Part shown: one piece after another, positions 17,643 to 26,409 of the stretch
How the letters are laid out: every line of letters starts with the position of its first letter
Numbering within the stretch: position 1 is the first letter of the stretch
Source of the DNA: JBCDCE01 sp039182515
GTDB taxonomy: Bacteria; Pseudomonadota; Alphaproteobacteria; Rhodobacterales; Rhodobacteraceae
Assembly (NCBI GenBank): GCA_039182515.1
Contig: JBCDCE010000004.1
Location: forward strand, 1 to 64,000
Direction of reading: 5' to 3'
Length of the DNA stretch: 64,000 bases
Translations under genes and position numbers: made by a program
The notes under the pieces: generated by a model
The model's input: only the letters and a program-made list of their open reading frames with translations
Database searches by the model: none
What the model was told of the DNA's origin: nothing

Positions 17643-18803
17643 ATGCAGACACTCACCACGACAGAGGATTTAGCCGCGTTTTGTGAAACAGCTGCCAAAC
17701 ATCCTTACGTGACGATGGACACAGAGTTTCTGCGCGAAAAGACCTATTATTCAAAGCTCTGTTTGGTTCAATTGGCTTATCCGGGTGAGGGCGATGAGAC
17801 GGCCGTATTGGTTGATCCTTTAGCACCTGATCTGTCGCTTCAGCCGCTTTACAACTTGCTGGAAAACGAGGCGGTGGTGAAGGTCTTCCATGCCGCACGG
17901 CAAGATTTGGAAATCTTTTTCCACGAAGGCGGGGTCTTCCCAAAACCGCTTTTTGACACGCAAGTTGCCGCCATGGTCTGCGGATTTGGTGAGCAGGTGG
18001 GCTATGAAACGCTTGTGCGCAAAATCATGCGGGCAAGCTTGGATAAATCTTCGCGCTTCACGGATTGGTCGCGCCGGCCTTTGACAGATGCGCAAAAAAC
18101 CTATGCGATCGGGGATGTGACGCATCTGCGCGGCATTTACGAATACCTTGCTGCGGAGCTTGAAAAGACCGGTCGCGCTGCTTGGCTCGAAGAAGAGCTC
18201 ACCGTTCTGACGCAGCCCGAAACGTACCGCGTTATTCCAGAAGAGGCGTGGAAACGGGTCAAAACCCGCACCAATTCGGCCCGCTTCTTGGCCATCGTGC
18301 GCGAGCTTGCAAAGTTCCGCGAAGCCACAGCCCAGTCGCGCAACATCCCGCGCAGCCGGATTTACAAAGACGATGCCATGCTGGAGCTGGCCTCAACCAA
18401 GCCGCGGAATATGGAAGATCTGGGGCGCAGCCGCATGCTTTTGCGCGAGGCGCGTCGCGGCGATGTGGCTGAGGGCATTTTGAAGGCCGTGAACACGGCC
18501 ATGGCGCTTGAGCCGGATGCCTTGCCCAAGGTGAACACCAAGCAGCAGCAAATCCAGGTGAACCCCGCACTGGCAGATCTGTTGCGCGTGCTCTTAAAGG
18601 CCAAATGCGAAAGCTCAGGCGTCGCGCAAAAGCTGGTCGCAAATGCCTCCGAGCTCGATGCGATTGCCGCAGGGATCCGGGACGTGCCCTCCCTGAAAGG
18701 CTGGCGCGCGGAGCTTTTTGGCGATGATGCTCTACGGCTCTGCAACGGCGAGATTGGCCTAGCTACAAAAGGCGAGCAAGTGGTTGCTGTGCCTTTGGGC
18801 TAA
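17643..18803 (+). CDS. rnd: Ribonuclease D
   Basis: 386 aa. A 3'-5' exoribonuclease involved in tRNA and stable RNA maturation. DEDD exonuclease motifs are visible: VTMDTEFLREKTYYSKLCLV (Exo I), VVKVFHAARQDLEIF (Exo II) and the Exo III Tyr/Asp in KTYAIGDVTHLRGIYEYL. A C-terminal HRDC domain follows (VRELAKFREATAQSRNIPRS). ATG 17643 was preferred over an upstream TTG at 17628 because it begins directly before the first conserved segment. Confidence 0.95.
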   Translation: MQTLTTTEDLAAFCETAAKHPYVTMDTEFLREKTYYSKLCLVQLAYPGEGDETAVLVDPLAPDLSLQPLYNLLENEAVVKVFHAARQDLEIFFHEGGVFPKPLFDTQVAAMVCGFGEQVGYETLVRKIMRASLDKSSRFTDWSRRPLTDAQKTYAIGDVTHLRGIYEYLAAELEKTGRAAWLEEELTVLTQPETYRVIPEEAWKRVKTRTNSARFLAIVRELAKFREATAQSRNIPRSRIYKDDAMLELASTKPRNMEDLGRSRMLLREARRGDVAEGILKAVNTAMALEPDALPKVNTKQQQIQVNPALADLLRVLLKAKCESSGVAQKLVANASELDAIAAGIRDVPSLKGWRAELFGDDALRLCNGEIGLATKGEQVVAVPLG

Positions 18804-18827
18804 GATCAAAAAAAGCGTACTTGCGCT

Positions 18828-19292
18828 CTAACGCACCCTTATGCGGCGCGTGTTTGTGGCGCTGACCACTTGGATTTCACGAATACCTCTAAGATCGGGC
18901 AGGGTGAATTCGCGCGCCATGATAACTTCGCGGCTGCGGGTGGTCCCGCGGGGCGTCGCGGCCCGTGGCGGCACGCCGCGCGCGTCAAAAATCAAAGTGT
19001 CAAAGCTGGATCTTGTTTCGCGTGGCACAAGGGCGAGGGCGTAGTAGCCTTGCCGATCCGTGGTTCCGATCACACGCAGCACAGCGCCGCCCTGTAGGCG
19101 CTCCAAGCGCACGTCTGTGAGGCTCTCAATCAAAGGCCGCAACTCGCGTTGCTTTTCTGGCAGGCTATCCACGTCGACGCTGGCTTCGGCATCTTCGCGT
19201 CCAAACCAGTTAAGCGGATTAACCCGGCTTTCGCGCAGACCTGCACAGCCTGCAAGCGACAAACACAATAAAATGAGAACAACGCGCGACAT
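18828..19292 (-). CDS. Small lipoprotein of unknown function
   Basis: 154 aa. Signal peptide with lipobox LSLAGCAG (Cys about residue 16), so it should be lipidated. The mature part is basic and beta-rich with repeated Arg (ATPRGTTRSREVIMAREFTL) and ends VVSATNTRRIRVR. Proteins like this are common as hypothetical lipoproteins in Rhodobacterales. It converges on rnd with a 24-bp gap. No enzyme motif is seen. Confidence 0.8.
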   Translation of the reverse strand: MSRVVLILLCLSLAGCAGLRESRVNPLNWFGREDAEASVDVDSLPEKQRELRPLIESLTDVRLERLQGGAVLRVIGTTDRQGYYALALVPRETRSSFDTLIFDARGVPPRAATPRGTTRSREVIMAREFTLPDLRGIREIQVVSATNTRRIRVR

Positions 19293-19486
19293 AACCCCTC
19301 CGGTGAACTCTTCTAGCTCAGCGCCGCGAAGATGGGCGTTTTTTCTCTAAAGCTCAATCGCGAAATAAGTCTGCGAGGAATTGCTTGCGCGTCCCAAGAC
19401 CAAATCTTCACTTAATCAGTGCGCGGTTTGACTGGCAGCCGCCGTGATACGTGTTACATGGGCTCCCACATAAGGAGTGATGCGCT

Positions 19487-19918
19487 ATGGCACAGGCTGA
19501 ATTTGACGAGCTCGTTGAGACCTTCGCGTTTTTGGACGATTGGGAAGATCGCTACCGTACCGTGATCGATATGGGCAAAGCGCTGCCAGAGTTTGAAGAC
19601 GCCTTTCGGGTCCCTGCAACGAAGGTCGACGGTTGCGCCAGCCAAGTGTGGCTACGCCCCATGCTCGAAGGCACCGGCCCGAACGCAACCTTCGATTTCG
19701 AAGGCGACAGCGATGCGATGATCGTCAAAGGGTTGATTGCAGTGCTAAAAACGCGATTTGCGGGGCTAACAGCAGCAGAGGCGGCGGCAGTAGATGCGCC
19801 GAGCGATCTTGCGCAATTGGGCCTCGATGAGCATCTCTCAGCACAGCGCTCTAATGGCCTGCGTGCGATGGTAACGCGCTTGCAATCTGTGGCGGCTCAG
19901 GCCGTGGCAGAGGGTTAG
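19487..19918 (+). CDS. sufE: SufE-family sulfur acceptor
   Basis: 143 aa. SufE accepts persulfide sulfur from SufS and hands it to the SufBCD scaffold. Visible: FLDDWEDRYRTVIDMGKALP near the N-terminus, the catalytic cysteine in ATKVDGCASQVWL (about residue 50), and GLDEHLSAQRSNGLRAMV at the C-terminus. A ribosome site aaggag precedes the ATG. It sits 14 kb from sufS as a single gene and overlaps the convergent DUF1638 gene by four bases at the 3' end. Confidence 0.93.
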   Translation: MAQAEFDELVETFAFLDDWEDRYRTVIDMGKALPEFEDAFRVPATKVDGCASQVWLRPMLEGTGPNATFDFEGDSDAMIVKGLIAVLKTRFAGLTAAEAAAVDAPSDLAQLGLDEHLSAQRSNGLRAMVTRLQSVAAQAVAEG

Positions 19919-20547
19919 AGTTGCTGCAAAGACTTGGCGAGGTCGCCATAGCCTGTGAAGCGGTATTCAAAGGCAAGGCCAAGCGTTTCAGCATGTCTTT
20001 CGGCGAGCGCTTTGAGATCCGGGTTCTCAATTTGCGCCTGATACACAAGCTTGGTGTAGTTCCCAAAATACATGTCACGCAGTTCAGGGTGTCGATCAAG
20101 GCCTAGGGGTTTTGTCACAAAGGCATCAAACTGGCGTACCAAAAAATCGGTGAGATAAAAGGCGGTAAATTCATCCCGCGCCTCGAAAATCGCATTGCCT
20201 TCAAAGAAGCTATAGCAATGCGGCCCGTCAATCATCTCAACACCGAGCTCTGCGCAGGCGGCTTGCAAGAGGCCACCCGTGCCGCAATCAGCATAGGCCA
20301 CAAAGATCTTGTCGTAATTGGCGGCATGGTCAGCCACGGCGGCGCGTACGGCGTCGGGAATTTTATCGGGCGTGTTGTGCAAAATGGCGGGCAGGCACTG
20401 AAGATCCACATGATCGAGCTTATTGGCCTTCAAAACGGCTAAGATCTCGCGCGCCAAGGCCCCGCAAGCCAACACCAAGATGGAGGCACCTTTGAGCGCT
20501 GAGAGCCCGTCTTGGGTCAGTCCTTCGTCGCTGAGCGGTGCGGACAT
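19915..20547 (-). CDS. DUF1638 protein, probable corrinoid-system accessory
   Basis: 210 aa from ATG 20547, which has an aaggac ribosome site; the frame is open further up but without a better start. Visible family features: ILVLACGALAREILAVLKAN, QCLPAILHNTPDKIPDAVR, YADCGTGGLLQ with two Cys, and GPHCYSFFEG. DUF1638 genes are repeatedly found beside corrinoid proteins and B12-dependent methyltransferases, as here (22546 and 24781). The biochemical role is not established; the conserved Cys/His residues suggest metal or corrinoid handling. This role is inferred. Confidence 0.8.
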   Translation of the reverse strand: MSAPLSDEGLTQDGLSALKGASILVLACGALAREILAVLKANKLDHVDLQCLPAILHNTPDKIPDAVRAAVADHAANYDKIFVAYADCGTGGLLQAACAELGVEMIDGPHCYSFFEGNAIFEARDEFTAFYLTDFLVRQFDAFVTKPLGLDRHPELRDMYFGNYTKLVYQAQIENPDLKALAERHAETLGLAFEYRFTGYGDLAKSLQQL

Positions 20548-20611
20548 GGCCCGTCCTTTCCTTGCAAAACCCCGACAAAACGGTGCCGAAGTCAGGCCGC
20601 TCACGCAAGCG

Positions 20612-22435
20612 CTATTTTAACAAATTGAGCAATGCCGTAGAGGCCGCGGGGGCCAAGAGCGCAATGAGGTTCATCGTTTTTTCGCTAAACTCTTTGCCTA
20701 ACATGTCTTGAAACACACCACCCACGCGCGGGCTCATCAAGATCGACTGCAGCTTCTTCTCAGAGGCACCCAACCGCAGTGTTTCCTCCACAGGCTTAGG
20801 AGGCGGCGACTTCTCGGGCTTTTCCTCCTTGGGTTTCGGCTCGGCTTTTTGATCAGTGACGACAAGCGAGAGCTGACGAGAGTTGGCAAAAATCGCGATT
20901 CCTGTGGATTTGGGTTTCGCCGCTTTCACCTCGTCGGGCTCTTCCGGCTCTGAGGCACTGTCTTCGAGCACCTTTTCCACCATGTTGCTTGCTGTGTGAA
21001 AGGGATCCAGGCGGGTCCGGGGCAGGATCATCAAGACCGCCAAACACAAAGAAAAACACGCGCCCAGGATCACCAGCCAAGCATCATGCGCTTCGATACG
21101 CGCTTTGCCCAAAGATGTTTCTGGGTTGGTGCCGATCTCGCGCATATCGAACCAGAGCGACACCACGATGAGGCTCACGACAATAAAGACACTCAGAGCG
21201 CGCAAGAGCACCTGGATGATTGTTTTCAGGCCTTCTGCACTTAAGGAGTCGCTGATGGGAAGTCGGGTGCGTTGGGTGTCTTCCAGGGTAGCAACGGCGG
21301 CGCTCCAAGCGTCTTCTTTGAACCATTTTGTTGGAAACCGCCGGGACAAACCGCCTGATTTGTTCATAAGAGCATCAATGGCGCGAGGGTTGGGGAAATT
21401 AAGCGCCAGAGCCAAAGTGCCAAAGGCTGTCAGCGCCACGGTTGCCAATAAAAAAGCGATCCCAAGCACGATGGCCCAAAAATACACAGGCTCTGACGGC
21501 AAGGCGCTTGGTGCCCCCCAGGGCAATTCAAGTTGAATGAGCGCCCAAGCGACAAAGGGCAAATAGAGCACCAAAGCCAGTGTAAAAACGAGCGTGGGCG
21601 CGCGTAAAATAATACGCTTTGGAGTGAAACCGTAGGCCACCGGCGAAGCAGCAGCGGCTTTGAGCGGCACCAAAAGAGCCAACAGTAATGCAATTGGAAA
21701 GAGCGCAAGAGTAAGAACCTGCGCAAGTGCATTGAGCGGATCGGCGCTTTTTTCAAAAGGGCTTATGTCCGCCAAAAGAAGTAGTGCGATTGCAAGCGCT
21801 GCAGCAGCCAAAGAGGCGATCACCGCCGAGACGCGGGCGCGTGGTTCTTGCAAGCCAGGCCCGTGCGCGTCCACGAAAACCCCAAGCCAATGGCGCCGAA
21901 TGGTACGCCAATTGTAAAAAGCTGTGGCGCAGCCCAAGACGCCCCAGAGCAGCAACAAAGCAGCCATCCGAGCTTCTTGTGAGAACCTGGTTAAAGCCTC
22001 AGTCGCCTCTTTTGTCTTTTCATCATTTTGCGCCGCCAACAGCGTGTTAATCTCGCTTTGCATTGTGGTGAGCGCGTCTAACGACCTTGAGTTTTTTGCG
22101 GCATCGGTCAGAGCGGTCGTGCGCCGTTCTTTTAGAGTACAAGACAGCTTTTCGAGGCTATCGGGAGGATACTTTTCGCACCCCTTTAAAGCAGTTTTCA
22201 GTGGTTTGCTTTCAGCGCTAGCCTCTGCGGTTGAGGGCGCAGGATCAATCAGAAGATTTGCAATTCCGATTGACGCAAGAGGTAGCAATGCGAAAATTAA
22301 AACCGCTATTCTTTGCCCAAATAACGGCGCGGGCTTGTTGCGTTCTGGGCGATCTAACGTATCGCGCAAGTCATCGAAAAATTGAACTAAAGTAGCGTCC
22401 GGCGGCGTTTTGGGCACGCTTGTCTTTTGCGACAT
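20612..22435 (-). CDS. Large unknown membrane protein
   Basis: 607 aa, family not recognised. Order of parts: cytoplasmic N-terminus (about 1-40), a membrane helix (about 44-62), a long charged, possibly helical soluble stretch (to about 155), six or more further membrane helices (about 160-460), then a Lys/Glu/Pro-rich linker (KPKEEKPEKSPPPKP) and a short C-terminal helix pair. ATG 22435 is preferred because an upstream in-frame codon at 22465 lies inside the terminator of the preceding gene. It sits between DUF1638 and the corrinoid protein, but may be unrelated to them. Confidence 0.75.
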   Translation of the reverse strand: MSQKTSVPKTPPDATLVQFFDDLRDTLDRPERNKPAPLFGQRIAVLIFALLPLASIGIANLLIDPAPSTAEASAESKPLKTALKGCEKYPPDSLEKLSCTLKERRTTALTDAAKNSRSLDALTTMQSEINTLLAAQNDEKTKEATEALTRFSQEARMAALLLLWGVLGCATAFYNWRTIRRHWLGVFVDAHGPGLQEPRARVSAVIASLAAAALAIALLLLADISPFEKSADPLNALAQVLTLALFPIALLLALLVPLKAAAASPVAYGFTPKRIILRAPTLVFTLALVLYLPFVAWALIQLELPWGAPSALPSEPVYFWAIVLGIAFLLATVALTAFGTLALALNFPNPRAIDALMNKSGGLSRRFPTKWFKEDAWSAAVATLEDTQRTRLPISDSLSAEGLKTIIQVLLRALSVFIVVSLIVVSLWFDMREIGTNPETSLGKARIEAHDAWLVILGACFSLCLAVLMILPRTRLDPFHTASNMVEKVLEDSASEPEEPDEVKAAKPKSTGIAIFANSRQLSLVVTDQKAEPKPKEEKPEKSPPPKPVEETLRLGASEKKLQSILMSPRVGGVFQDMLGKEFSEKTMNLIALLAPAASTALLNLLK

Positions 22436-22449
22436 GGGAAAATTCCATA

Positions 22450-22482
22450 AAAAAACCAAAAGCAATAATGCTCTTGGTTTTA
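22450..22482 (-). terminator. Intrinsic terminator after the corrinoid protein gene
   Basis: On the minus strand, aaaaccaagagca pairs with tgcttttggtttt, followed by a T tract. It lies 63 bases past the stop of the corrinoid gene and just ahead of the 607-aa membrane protein gene, so it separates these transcripts. Confidence 0.85.
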
Positions 22483-22545
22483 TCGCAATTTCACAGTGTT
22501 TGAACAGTCAGGCAATTGTGACCCGCAAAGGTCACAAATGGTGCC

Positions 22546-23250
22546 TTAGCCAGCGGCCATTTGGTTGTGCTTACGGGCGACAAATTCCTTGGCTGTTTCC
22601 ACAGCAACGGCTGCATCCCGGCAATAGGCATCAGCGCCAATGGCCTTACCAAATTCTTCGTTGAGCGGTGCACCACCCACAAGAACGATGTAGTCGTCGC
22701 GAATGCCTTTTTCATTCATCGTGTCGATCACAACCTTCATGTAAGGCATGGTTGTTGTCAAAAGCGCAGACATGCCCAGAATGTCGGGCTGTTCGGTTTC
22801 CAGCGCTTCGAGATAGTTTTCAACCGGGTTGTTGATGCCAAGATCCACAACTTCAAAGCCTGCGCCTTCCATCATCATCGACACAAGGTTCTTGCCAATG
22901 TCGTGGATGTCGCCCTTCACTGTGCCAATGACCATCTTACCAACGCGCGGCGCGCCGGTTTCAGCCAAGAGGGGCTTGAGGATGAACATCCCGCCTTTCA
23001 TGGCGTTGGCTGCCAAAAGCACCTCGGGGACAAAGAGAATACCATCGCGGAAGTCATTGCCCACGATCGTCATGCCACCCACGAGCGCTTCTGTCAGGAT
23101 ACGGTAAGGGGCCCACTTGCGCTCAAGAAGAATGTTCACCGCCTCTTCGATTTCCTCTTTCAGGCCATCGTAGAGATCGTCAAACATCTGGGAGACAAGT
23201 TCTTCGTCGTCCAGTTCGGACAGGATGATATCGTCTTCTTCGTCAGACAT
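22546..23250 (-). CDS. Corrinoid (B12-binding) protein, MetH/MtbC-like
   Basis: 234 aa. An N-terminal helical cap domain (AVNILLERKWAPYRILTEAL to EVLLAANAMKGGMFILKPLL) precedes a B12-binding Rossmann domain with GDIHDIGKNLVSMMMEGAGF, the DxHxxG motif that supplies the lower axial histidine, and later LVGGAPLNEEF. It would carry the methyl group between a donor and a methyltransferase. A very acidic N-terminus (SDEEDDIILSELDDEE) is unusual. With the homocysteine methyltransferase at 24781 it probably forms part of a split methionine synthase. No recognisable cobalamin riboswitch precedes it. Confidence 0.92.
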   Translation of the reverse strand: MSDEEDDIILSELDDEELVSQMFDDLYDGLKEEIEEAVNILLERKWAPYRILTEALVGGMTIVGNDFRDGILFVPEVLLAANAMKGGMFILKPLLAETGAPRVGKMVIGTVKGDIHDIGKNLVSMMMEGAGFEVVDLGINNPVENYLEALETEQPDILGMSALLTTTMPYMKVVIDTMNEKGIRDDYIVLVGGAPLNEEFGKAIGADAYCRDAAVAVETAKEFVARKHNQMAAG

Positions 23251-23427
23251 CGCGCTGTCTCCTTCGCAAGCGTTAATCTTTAAGTTTTATGGGCGCGGCG
23301 CCCTCAATAGGTCTGAACCGATTGCGACACCCCACTTGCTGGTTCCGACCCGAACCGCAATTGAAAAATATTCATAAATTTGTTTAGGACCTTGATGTGT
23401 TCTGCATTTGTTCTTTATTGGTCTTTC

Positions 23428-24531
23428 ATGCCACGGTTTGAGTCAAAAGATATAAATCCGACGCAAGTGCCGCCCGACCAGAGACGCGGGCGCGGGGCGC
23501 TCAGCAATGAAGTTGGTCGATTCGAGCGTTTTTCGCGGGAAAATTTCGACGACGGATGGGGCGTATTGCCGGATCTGCCGTCTTTGCGAACCGAAGTGCG
23601 TTTCGAGAAAATCAAGAAGGTTATCACGGCAAATACCTCGCCTGATCTGTCTTTTGACCGCTCATTTAACCCATATCGCGGCTGCGAACACGGGTGCATT
23701 TATTGCTTCGCGCGCCCCTCACATGGATATCTCGGGTATTCCGCGGGGCTCGATTTTGAAACCAAGCTTTTGGCGCGCCCCGACGCACCAGAGCGCTTGG
23801 TCAAAGCTTTGAGTTCGAAGTCATATACGCCCAAAACCCTGGCCATCGGGACGAACACCGATCCGTATCAACCCATTGAAAAAGAACATAAGATCATGAG
23901 GCGCGCGCTTGAGGTGTTAGCTGAGTTCAAACATCCCGTCGCAATCGTGACCAAAGGCGTTTTGGTGGAACGCGACATTGATATCCTATCTCAGATGGCA
24001 CGCGATAATTTGGTGCGAGTGGGCATCTCAATCACCTCGCTTGATGCCGGGCTTTCTAGGCGTTTGGAGCCTCGGGTGCCTTCGCCCCAAAGGCGCTTAA
24101 AAATGATCGAGCGCTTGGCTGAGGCAGGAATAGAAGTGCATATTTTTACTTCACCGATTATTCCTGGCTTGACCGACAGCGAGGTGGAAAAGCTTTTGCA
24201 AGCTGGCTCTGAGGCTGGAGCGGTTGGTGCTTCTTGGGCCTTGTTGCGATTGCCCTATGAGGTGAGCGGGCTCTTTCAAAGCTGGCTTGCGGAACACGTC
24301 CCGGAACGGGCCGCTAAGGTTATGTCGCGGGTGCGGGAGGCGCATGGAGGCAAAGACTACGATGCGGCCTGGGGCAAACGTATGCGTGGAGAAGGGGTCT
24401 ATGCGAGCTTAATCGCCCAGCGGTGGGCCGTCGCAGCCAAACGTCTTGGGCTCGTTACTAAAAGAGACCCTATGCGGTGTGATCTCTTTCATGTGCCGGA
24501 GCGAAAAGGGGACCAGCTCAGCCTGTTTTAA
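23428..24531 (+). CDS. Radical SAM protein, PA0069 family
   Basis: 367 aa from ATG 23428. The radical SAM cluster motif is in PYRGCEHGCIYCFARPSHGY (CxxxCxxC, about residue 83), followed by AIGTNTDPYQPIE. These are typical of the PA0069/SplB-like group related to spore photoproduct lyase. Substrate and role are unknown. An upstream in-frame ATG (23395) would add 11 residues without conserved content. The gene is divergent from the corrinoid protein and converges on the small membrane protein at 24541. Confidence 0.88.
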   Translation: MPRFESKDINPTQVPPDQRRGRGALSNEVGRFERFSRENFDDGWGVLPDLPSLRTEVRFEKIKKVITANTSPDLSFDRSFNPYRGCEHGCIYCFARPSHGYLGYSAGLDFETKLLARPDAPERLVKALSSKSYTPKTLAIGTNTDPYQPIEKEHKIMRRALEVLAEFKHPVAIVTKGVLVERDIDILSQMARDNLVRVGISITSLDAGLSRRLEPRVPSPQRRLKMIERLAEAGIEVHIFTSPIIPGLTDSEVEKLLQAGSEAGAVGASWALLRLPYEVSGLFQSWLAEHVPERAAKVMSRVREAHGGKDYDAAWGKRMRGEGVYASLIAQRWAVAAKRLGLVTKRDPMRCDLFHVPERKGDQLSLF

Positions 24532-24540
24532 CCCCAGCCT

Positions 24541-24774
24541 TTACCCCCAGCGGATCAAGCCAATAATGGCTGATGAGGCGTAGAAAACTTGAAGGATCAA
24601 AAAGGTCCAACGTTTGTCGATCACCGCCCAGGCTGCAAAAAGCAGCGCTGATATGAGCAAGAGCGTAAAGCCTAAGATCTCATTGCCTGTATTAGAGGCA
24701 ATCAACAAAGCATAGGCCATCGCCAATAGTGAGCCCGAAATCTCAAAGATAGATGTGAGCTTCCGATTGGTCAT
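24541..24774 (-). CDS. Small membrane protein
   Basis: 77 aa with about three hydrophobic helices (roughly residues 9-26, 33-50 and 55-73). Resembles the short CBU_0592-type membrane proteins, known only as conserved hypotheticals. It starts 6 bp after the homocysteine methyltransferase stop, so it is probably cotranscribed with it. Confidence 0.75.
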   Translation of the reverse strand: MTNRKLTSIFEISGSLLAMAYALLIASNTGNEILGFTLLLISALLFAAWAVIDKRWTFLILQVFYASSAIIGLIRWG

Positions 24775-24780
24775 TCTCGC

Positions 24781-25791
24781 TTAACCCCTCGCGCGTCGGC
24801 GCGATTTGCGCGCAGCAGGCGCAGCATCAAGCCCGTCGCTTGGTGAAGAGAACCCACCCAAACGTTCTGCAATCACTTCAGGTGCTGGGCGATCGCCACG
24901 CGGGCGCGTATCCAGCGCTTCGCGCATGGCGGCGATATGTTTCGGCGTTGTGCCACAGCATCCCCCAATAATCTGGGCACCACAATCGCGGGCAAGCTGG
25001 GCGTAGTCGGCCATCAGCTCTGGCGTGCCATCATAGTGGATGTGCCCGTCGTGATACTTCGGGATCCCGGCGTTGCCTTTGGCAATGATGGGGCGCTCGG
25101 GCCCTGCGGAGGAAAAGCCCAACACGGTGCGTAAAAGATCAGATGCGCCAACCCCACAATTGGCCCCAAAGGCCAGGGGTTGATGCGGCAACTTCGGGAT
25201 CAATTTGGCCAGATCGACGGAAGTGACCCCCATCATAGTGCGCCCGGCCGTGTCAAAACTCATCGTGCCACACCAGGGCAAATCCACGGCTGCGAAGGCC
25301 TCTGCGGCGGCTGTGAATTCATCAATGGCCGAAATGGTCTCGACCCAGGCCATATCAACGCCGCCGTCTTTTAACCCCTGCGCCTGAGCGGTGAACATGT
25401 CCGTGGCCTCAGCTTTGCTTAAGGGCCCAATGGGCTCCATAATCTCACCCGTTGGGCCCACAGATCCCGCCACAATAACAGGCCGATCTGCTGCGTCCGC
25501 GATCTCTCGACCAAGCTCTGCGCCCGCGAAGTTGAGTTCATGGACACGATCCTGCGCGTTGTGCAGCTTAAGCCTGGCTGCAGTGCCCCCGAAGGTGTTG
25601 GTCAAAAAGAGATCCGAGCCTGCATCCACCGCATCTTTGTATAGCTTGCGAATAAGGTCGGGCTTTTCGACATTCCACAACTCAGGCGCATCACCCGCCT
25701 GGAGCCCCATGTTAAACAGGCTTGTGCCAGTGGCGCCGTCGGTCAGGAGAACCCCTTTTTGGGCCAGAAGCTCTTCAAAGATATGTGCCAT
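24781..25791 (-). CDS. Homocysteine S-methyltransferase (BHMT/MetH N-domain type)
   Basis: 336 aa. Zinc-dependent transfer of a methyl group to homocysteine. Visible: LLTDGATGTSLFNMGLQAGD, FLTNTFGGTAARL, the first zinc Cys in FGANCGVG, and the paired zinc Cys in IIGGCCGTTPKHI. The C-terminus has a short Arg/Lys-rich tail (KSRRRARG). Often annotated betaine-homocysteine methyltransferase, but nearby corrinoid and DUF1638 genes favour a role as the homocysteine module of a multi-part B12 methionine synthase, as reported, to my memory, for Phaeobacter. Confidence 0.85.
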   Translation of the reverse strand: MAHIFEELLAQKGVLLTDGATGTSLFNMGLQAGDAPELWNVEKPDLIRKLYKDAVDAGSDLFLTNTFGGTAARLKLHNAQDRVHELNFAGAELGREIADAADRPVIVAGSVGPTGEIMEPIGPLSKAEATDMFTAQAQGLKDGGVDMAWVETISAIDEFTAAAEAFAAVDLPWCGTMSFDTAGRTMMGVTSVDLAKLIPKLPHQPLAFGANCGVGASDLLRTVLGFSSAGPERPIIAKGNAGIPKYHDGHIHYDGTPELMADYAQLARDCGAQIIGGCCGTTPKHIAAMREALDTRPRGDRPAPEVIAERLGGFSSPSDGLDAAPAARKSRRRARG

Positions 25792-25806
25792 GAAATTAAG
25801 GCCTTC

Positions 25807-25843
25807 AAAAAATAAATAGCTGCACCGCGCGCGCCGCGCGGTG
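25807..25843 (-). terminator. Terminator-like hairpin before the methyltransferase
   Basis: Perfect 8-bp stem caccgcgc/gcgcggtg (25823-25843) with a 5-base loop, followed on the minus strand by cagctatttatttttt. It would end the DUF1476 transcript, but lies only 16-30 bases before the methyltransferase ATG, so an attenuator is also possible. Confidence 0.6.
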
Positions 25844-25872
25844 TCATTTAGGTTACGCGGAACGGAGGGTGT

Positions 25873-26187
25873 TTAGAGCTCGTCCATCAGCTGAGCTTTG
25901 GCTTGCGCCAAAAGGGCTGTCATCTGCGCACGGATTGTCGCTTCATCGGCTTTGTCGCCCAGATCTGCCGCGACCTTGCGGTAAACGTCTTCGTCACCGG
26001 CTTCTTCAAAGTCAGACTTGATGACTTCCGTGGCATAGGCCGCTGCGTCGTCACCTGATTTGCCCATAAGCTCTGCCGCCCAAAGGCCCAAAAGCTTGTT
26101 GCGTCGGGCTTCTGCTTTGAACTGCATTTCGCTGTCATGTGCGAATTTGTTTTCAAAGGCGTTTTGGCGATCGTCAAAGGTGCTCAT
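25873..26187 (-). CDS. DUF1476 protein, F1-ATPase zeta inhibitor type
   Basis: 104 aa, nearly all helical and charged. Begins STFDDRQNAFENKFAHDSEM, characteristic of DUF1476. This family includes the zeta subunit of the Paracoccus denitrificans F1FO-ATPase, which blocks ATP hydrolysis by inserting its N-terminal helix in F1. The N-terminal DDRQNAFENKFAHD segment corresponds to that inhibitory region. The gene is divergent from purC, as I recall it commonly being in this order. Confidence 0.9.
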   Translation of the reverse strand: MSTFDDRQNAFENKFAHDSEMQFKAEARRNKLLGLWAAELMGKSGDDAAAYATEVIKSDFEEAGDEDVYRKVAADLGDKADEATIRAQMTALLAQAKAQLMDEL

Positions 26188-26409
26188 TGGGCTGTCCTTC
26201 GTTGGGAGGGAATTTGAGACACCATATGCCTTTGGTAATGCTTGCGTGCAAGGGGCCTTGCCGAAGAGCTTTACCTCGGGAGCTTTGGATGGGGCAGTTT
26301 TGTTGCGTTGCTTGCGAGGGCACAGGGCTTGGCGTAAGAGGACGCAGCGTAGGGGTGGGACTCACCATCACGCGCTCATTTTTTGGGACCACCCCCAGAT
26401 TGGAGACCC

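Noticed and set aside
23251..23427. Possible cobalamin or SAM riboswitch before the corrinoid gene
   Set aside because: Small hairpins are present (gggcg/cgccc at 23291-23303; ggttc/gaacc at 23341-23356), but I could not find a B12-box or SAM-II-like core.
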